Part shown: piece by piece, positions 59,606-64,000 of the stretch | Position numbering within the stretch: position 1 is the stretch's first letter | Layout of the letters: each line of letters begins with the position of its first letter | NCBI RefSeq assembly: GCF_002001125.1 | Contig: NZ_MUNV01000026.1 | Span: 433,010 to 497,009, forward strand | Origin: Rhodanobacter sp. B04 | GTDB taxonomy: Bacteria > Pseudomonadota > Gammaproteobacteria > Xanthomonadales > Rhodanobacteraceae | DNA: 64,000 bases | Reading direction: 5' to 3' | The notes under the pieces: generated by a model | Told to the model about the DNA's origin: nothing | Seen by the model: the letters and a program-made list of their open reading frames with translations, nothing else | The model's database searches: none | Made by a program: the position numbers and the translations under genes

Positions 59606-61687
59606 ATGCAGGACAGGGAAACGGTGCGCGGCCATTTCCGCGCACGCCGCGTGTGGCCATGGCTGGGCATGCTGTTACTGCTGATGGTGGCGCCGTCGTA
59701 CGGCAAGAGCTATCAGCGTGGTGGGTATCACTTCGACGTTGCGCCGGCGCCTGCCTGGGTCCAGGTGCGCAAGGTGGCCGATCACTGGCCGGTGGATGCG
59801 CCGGGTGCCAGCGGGGAGCGTTGGCGTTTCTGGCTGATGGACACGCAGATCGATCGGCGCCACGGCCATCGCGATGTCTATGTCGACAGGGTCTACGAGC
59901 CGGTCAGCCAGGAGATGGTGCGCGAAGCTGGCAAATTCGCGATCAACTTCAATCCCGATTTCGAGACGCTCACCCTGCACCGGGTCGAGTTGCGCCGTGG
60001 TGGCGCATGGCAGCAACGCCTGAATCCGGACACGGTGACCCTGGCGCGGCGGGAAAGCAGTTTCGACAGCAGCGACATGGCCACCGGTGAGGTCAGTGCG
60101 CTGATCGTGCTGGACGACGTGCGTGCCGGCGATGTGGTGAGGATCAGCTACACGATCAGCGGTTCCAATCCGATCCTGGGCGGCATGGAGGCCGAGAAAT
60201 TCTTCTCCGACTGGTTCGAGCCGATCCTTGAGCGCCATGCACGGGTGTGGTGGGACGCAGGCTTGCCGCTGGACGTGCGCACCTCGAAGGGACTGGCGGC
60301 ACCGACCGTGGTTAGCCAGGGCGACAGCGAGTCGGTATCGCTGGACCTGGCGAAGCTTCCGGCGGTCTACAACGAAGGCTCCTATCCGCGCTGGTACTCG
60401 CCGACAGGTAGTCTCAATGTTTCGGTCAAGCGCAGTTGGAGCGACGTGGCGGCATGGGCGCGCAAGCTCTACCCGGCGCCCCAGCCGCTGCCGGCCGACC
60501 TGCAGCAACGGATTCGCCAGTGGCAGGGTTTGCCCGACGTGGATCAGCGGATTGCCGCAGCCTTGCGCAGCGTGCAGGAGGAGGTGCGTTACTTCGGCGT
60601 CGAGCTGGGCGAGAGCTCGCACCGCCCGGCCGAGCCCGCCGAAACCTGGAAGCGTCGTTACGGCGATTGCAAGGACAAGGCCCGCCTGCTCGCTACGATC
60701 CTTCGCGCGATGGGCATTGAGGCCTATCCGGCGATGGTCTCGGCGGCCGAGAGCCGTGGCGTGCACGACTGGCCGGCCAGTCCGAACGCGTTCGACCACG
60801 TGATCGTCCAGGTGCGCCTGCCGGATACCGTGTTGTGGCTGGACGCCACCCAGACCCAGCAGCGAGGCCCGGTGCGCAGCCTGTCGCGTGACCTGCTCGG
60901 CACCGCCCTGCTGGTGTCGCCGGACAGCCACGACCTGGTGGATATCCAGCGTCAACCGAGCGCGGTCGACCACATCCGCATCGACGAGCACTATGTGCCC
61001 GATCCGCAGGGGCGCGGCGTGCGGCTCGAGCTTCGCAGCGAATTCCGCGGCAGTGTCGCGGAGGGCATGCGGCAGCAGCTGCAGGTCAAGTCCGTCGATG
61101 AGCTCGCGCGCAGCTATTCCGACTACTACCGTCGTCGCTTCGGCGAACTGGATGGTGCTGCACCGGCGATCCACGACAATGCCGATACCGGGGCGCTGGT
61201 CATCACCGCGCAGTATCACCTTGCCGACCCCTGGGTGGAACACGCTGGCCGTGCCATTGATCTGAACGCCGATGCGATCGGCGGCTTGATGAACCTGCCG
61301 CAGGTGGCCAGACGCAGCGCGCCGTACGCGATCGGCGTGCCTGTCGAGGTGGAGCAGACGATACGCTTCGATGTGCCTGGCGGCTGGTCGCCGATCAACC
61401 TGCCGGTGTCCCAGCAATGGGGGGACAAGGCGATGAAGTTCGAGCACCGCCTCGAGATCGACGGCAGCCATGTCGTGCTCGCCAACCACTACAGCGGGCT
61501 GGCCGAAGACGTGTCTGCAGCCGACTTCCCGGCGCATTTCGAGCTGATGCGCAAGACGCGCGAACAGATCTTCACGCGATTGAGCTTCCGGGCGCCAGCT
61601 GGCGCGGGTGACACGCAGGATCGCGACCAGCGGCTGGACAAGCTGCTGCGCGGCGTGATGGAGCAGAGCGATGCCCATGGGAGTTGA
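59606..61687 (+). CDS. DUF3857 / transglutaminase-like protein
   Basis: The 693-residue protein has a signal peptide (LGMLLLLMVAPSYG) and an N-terminal DUF3857 domain (VYEPVSQEMVREAGKFAINF region). A transglutaminase core follows with Cys in RRYGDCKDKARLLATILRA, His in AFDHVIVQVRLP and Asp in LWLDATQ. Likely a periplasmic cysteine peptidase or transferase; substrate unknown. ATG 59606 follows GGGGATTC. The 287 bp upstream hold no gene. Confidence 0.88.
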   Translation: MQDRETVRGHFRARRVWPWLGMLLLLMVAPSYGKSYQRGGYHFDVAPAPAWVQVRKVADHWPVDAPGASGERWRFWLMDTQIDRRHGHRDVYVDRVYEPVSQEMVREAGKFAINFNPDFETLTLHRVELRRGGAWQQRLNPDTVTLARRESSFDSSDMATGEVSALIVLDDVRAGDVVRISYTISGSNPILGGMEAEKFFSDWFEPILERHARVWWDAGLPLDVRTSKGLAAPTVVSQGDSESVSLDLAKLPAVYNEGSYPRWYSPTGSLNVSVKRSWSDVAAWARKLYPAPQPLPADLQQRIRQWQGLPDVDQRIAAALRSVQEEVRYFGVELGESSHRPAEPAETWKRRYGDCKDKARLLATILRAMGIEAYPAMVSAAESRGVHDWPASPNAFDHVIVQVRLPDTVLWLDATQTQQRGPVRSLSRDLLGTALLVSPDSHDLVDIQRQPSAVDHIRIDEHYVPDPQGRGVRLELRSEFRGSVAEGMRQQLQVKSVDELARSYSDYYRRRFGELDGAAPAIHDNADTGALVITAQYHLADPWVEHAGRAIDLNADAIGGLMNLPQVARRSAPYAIGVPVEVEQTIRFDVPGGWSPINLPVSQQWGDKAMKFEHRLEIDGSHVVLANHYSGLAEDVSAADFPAHFELMRKTREQIFTRLSFRAPAGAGDTQDRDQRLDKLLRGVMEQSDAHGS

Positions 61688-61691
61688 GCCG

Positions 61692-64000
61692 ATGTCGCGG
61701 ACATGGGTCCGTGCCGCGTTCGCCGTCATGCTGGTCGCATCAGCGTGGTCGCTCGGTGCGGCAGGGCAGCCGGTTGCGGCCGCCACTCCGCTTGATACGC
61801 CAGTGGCGGCGTTGTGGCAGAGAATGTTCGCGCGGCACGACCTGCAGGCATGGCAGGCTGCCAACAAGCTTTCGAGCGAGCTGTATGGCAATGGCGACAC
61901 CGTCGATGCCGGGCTGTGCCGTCAGCGCGACCAGGCGTTGCAGCAGTCCTTGCGGGACGATCCGGTCTCTCTTGTGCTGTGGGACGTGGCCTATCGCTGT
62001 GCCGCAGCCGTCGGCGACGATGCGCTGGCCGGGCAGCGTGGGCAGGCGATGGCCGCACTGCTGAAGCAGAGTCTGGATGCCCGCCCGCTCGGCGAGGAAA
62101 ACACGCCGATCCGCATCAGCACCAGTTCCGATGCATTCACGTTGATCCGTCATTCGGGCCAGCAGCTGCTGTACGCCTATTACGACGTATTCTCCAATGC
62201 GCCGCCGATGACCCTGCATGTGGCCCTGTGGGACGCGGGGGCGCAGCGCGAGCGCTGGCTGAGTTTCGACGTGACCGACAGCGTCGCGCAACTGTCCGGC
62301 GATCCCAAGCTGCGCTATCCGATTGCCCGGCAAAGCCTGGGACTGCAGTGGCTCAAGCTCGTTGCTGCGAAAGAGCCGCAATCGTATTCCGCCAGCGCAC
62401 TGCGGACTTACCAACTGCATCTCAAGCCGGTTGATGCCACGGTGATCAACGGTTACCAGGACGAGTCGCGCCGTGGCAACTACCTGGGCGCGTACGCGCT
62501 GGGCTACCTGTGCCTGGCCGGGTCGGATCATGGCTGCGGCAGTCAGGCTGTCGATGCCTTGTTGCCCTGGGCCGAACACCATTCCGCGCAGTCCATGCTG
62601 TTCCTCGCCCGCGCCTACGCCACCGGCAACGGAGTAAAGGCGGATCGGGATGCAGCCATGAAGCTGCTGCTGGCGGCCGATGCGCGGCTGGGCGATGGCC
62701 GTGGTTTGCGCTGGTATGCACAGAGCCTGGTCAGCGACAAGAGGGCCAGCTCGATCGATGCGGAGGTCTGGCAGCGGTTGCAGAAGCGTGCGGCAGGCGA
62801 CGACGTGCCGGCGCTTCTGCTGCTGATCGCACACCAGTGGCATGAACACACCGGTTCGCTGGATTCGGGCCAGCGTGCCGCCCTGGAACGCGCGGCCGCG
62901 GCCGGTTACCGCGAGGCACAGTATTTCTATTCGCTGGTGCTGCGTCAGCAGGGGCACGTCGCAGCGGCACAGAGCTGGTTGCACAAGGCTGCCGACGCAG
63001 GGCTGGCGGTGGCCCAGGCGGATCTGGCCGATGCCTACCGGTTCGGGCGGGGCGAGCCGCTGGACATGGTGCAGGCGCTCGGTTTGTACGGGCGTGCCGC
63101 CACGCAGGGCAATGCCGCAGCGATGAAATACCTCGGCTACTGGCACCAGTTTGTCGACACGGCGCCGGATCACCTGGTCGTGGCGGAGCGCTGGCTGCAG
63201 AGCGCCATCCTGGTGCAGGACAGGCAGGCACCGCTGAACCTGGCATATCTGTACATAATCGGTGGCCAGGGCCTGGACAGCACGCCAGCGCAGGGTCTGC
63301 AGTATTTGCGCGCGCTTGCTGCCGCTCCGGACGGCGCCGAGGCGCGTCGTCGTCTGGCCGGACTGCTGGCCGACGGCGACCATGTGCCGAAGGATTTCGT
63401 CGAGGCGCGCTCCCTGTTGACGGGCGATGCCAAAAACGGCGATGTCGCTTCACAGAGTCGTCTTGGCCTGCTGCTGACCAACACGGGCAATCCACAGCGC
63501 GATCCGGCAGAAGGATTGCGCTGGTTGCGTCAGGCCGCAGCCAGCCACGATGCCGAGGCGATGGCTGCACTGGGCAAGGTTTATGTCGACGGCGCCGGTG
63601 GGCACAAGGATCTGCCAGGCGCTTTGGCCCTGTGGCGTGAGGCGGCAGCGAAGGGCAATTTCGCCGCGATCAACGATCTGGCATGGTGGTCGTGCACGTC
63701 GCGCGACCCGGTGCTGCACAACCCTGCGCTCGGCATGAGCTACGCGCGCTCGATGGAGCTGCGTGCCGATCTTGATCCGGCTGGTCGCGATACGGTCGCT
63801 GCGTGCTATGCCGCGCAGGGACAGTTCGATCGTGCGCTGGCGATCGAGCAGCGTGCGCTGACCGACATGATCCGGATCGAGAGCGAGCAGTCGCCGAACC
63901 TGCAACGATTGCGTGACCATCTTGCGTTGTATCGACTGCGTCAGACGTCTGCCGCACCGAAGTCGGCGTGGCCGCCACCCCCGCCGCCACCACCGCCACC
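61692..64000 (+). CDS. Sel1-like repeat protein, 3' end outside window
   Basis: The frame from ATG 61692 (MSRTWVRAAFAVMLVASAWS, a signal peptide, preceded by GGGAG) stays open to the window edge, giving about 769 residues with no stop. The C-terminal half carries Sel1/TPR-like repeats such as FLARAYATGNGVKADRDAAM, LADAYRFGRGEPLDMVQALG and LGKVYVDGAGGHKDLPGALA. The visible end is a run of prolines. In-frame ATGs at 61671 and 61677 overlap the previous gene. Such secreted repeat proteins mediate protein contacts; function unknown. Confidence 0.85.
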   Translation, partial: MSRTWVRAAFAVMLVASAWSLGAAGQPVAAATPLDTPVAALWQRMFARHDLQAWQAANKLSSELYGNGDTVDAGLCRQRDQALQQSLRDDPVSLVLWDVAYRCAAAVGDDALAGQRGQAMAALLKQSLDARPLGEENTPIRISTSSDAFTLIRHSGQQLLYAYYDVFSNAPPMTLHVALWDAGAQRERWLSFDVTDSVAQLSGDPKLRYPIARQSLGLQWLKLVAAKEPQSYSASALRTYQLHLKPVDATVINGYQDESRRGNYLGAYALGYLCLAGSDHGCGSQAVDALLPWAEHHSAQSMLFLARAYATGNGVKADRDAAMKLLLAADARLGDGRGLRWYAQSLVSDKRASSIDAEVWQRLQKRAAGDDVPALLLLIAHQWHEHTGSLDSGQRAALERAAAAGYREAQYFYSLVLRQQGHVAAAQSWLHKAADAGLAVAQADLADAYRFGRGEPLDMVQALGLYGRAATQGNAAAMKYLGYWHQFVDTAPDHLVVAERWLQSAILVQDRQAPLNLAYLYIIGGQGLDSTPAQGLQYLRALAAAPDGAEARRRLAGLLADGDHVPKDFVEARSLLTGDAKNGDVASQSRLGLLLTNTGNPQRDPAEGLRWLRQAAASHDAEAMAALGKVYVDGAGGHKDLPGALALWREAAAKGNFAAINDLAWWSCTSRDPVLHNPALGMSYARSMELRADLDPAGRDTVAACYAAQGQFDRALAIEQRALTDMIRIESEQSPNLQRLRDHLALYRLRQTSAAPKSAWPPPPPPPPP

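Overview
The window is GC-rich and densely coded. It looks like a gammaproteobacterial chromosome of the Xanthomonadales type (Rhodanobacter/Dyella/Frateuria-like). This is inferred from gene content (copLAB copper cluster, cyo quinol oxidase, SelO, DUF1415, Slp), from dispersed palindromes of a type common in that order, and from a chromosomal integron. No rRNA gene is present; there is one tRNA, Arg(CCT), at 9133-9209.

Region 1 (1-28015) is ordinary chromosome. It starts with the 3' part of mprF translationally coupled to a virJ/acvB-type hydrolase (lysyl-phosphatidylglycerol synthesis and turnover). Next come an AhpD-like protein, rsmC, rsuA, a YkgJ cysteine-cluster protein, a DUF1415 protein, an SLT transglycosylase behind about 800 bp of uninterpretable DNA, selO, tRNA-Arg and an ALDH7-type dehydrogenase. 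A compact run follows: DUF4190 protein, SDR, methyltransferase, pyrD, murB, poxB. Then come a Fsr-like MFS pump divergent from an AraC regulator, ppk, and a minus-strand cyoABCD-surf1 quinol oxidase operon divergent from an MHS-type MFS transporter.

Region 2 (about 28016-41730) is the accessory core: a chromosomal integron. A tyrosine-recombinase integrase (intI, 40723-41730, +) lies next to an attI-type site (about 40558). From there 28 consecutive gene cassettes run away from intI toward lower coordinates, each ending in a recognisable attC site (28 sites, 29049-40096). All 27 cassette genes are on the minus strand, and almost all encode small unrecognised proteins, many membrane-bound, secreted or lipoproteins. 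One cassette (30999-31235) has no convincing gene but carries a perfect 26-bp inverted repeat. The distal end is eroded: a cassette fragment homologous to a live cassette in the array, possible decayed attC pieces, then two small enzymes (VOC, GNAT) that may be immobilised old cassettes. Cassette boundaries are confirmed by matching variation in the core sites at the two ends of each cassette.

Region 3 (41734-64000) returns to ordinary chromosome. mfd converges on intI with 3 bp between their stops and contains an in-frame REP-like palindromic element. It is followed by a GNAT, a YjbR-like protein with a VOC protein, an SGNH hydrolase, a CDF transporter, an Slp lipoprotein and rlmJ. Then come a copper-resistance operon (copL, copA, copB and a Met/His-tailed cytochrome c), an NAD(P)-binding reductase divergent from a LysR regulator, an EamA permease, an AsmA protein, a DUF3857/transglutaminase protein, and an Sel1-repeat protein that runs off the right edge.
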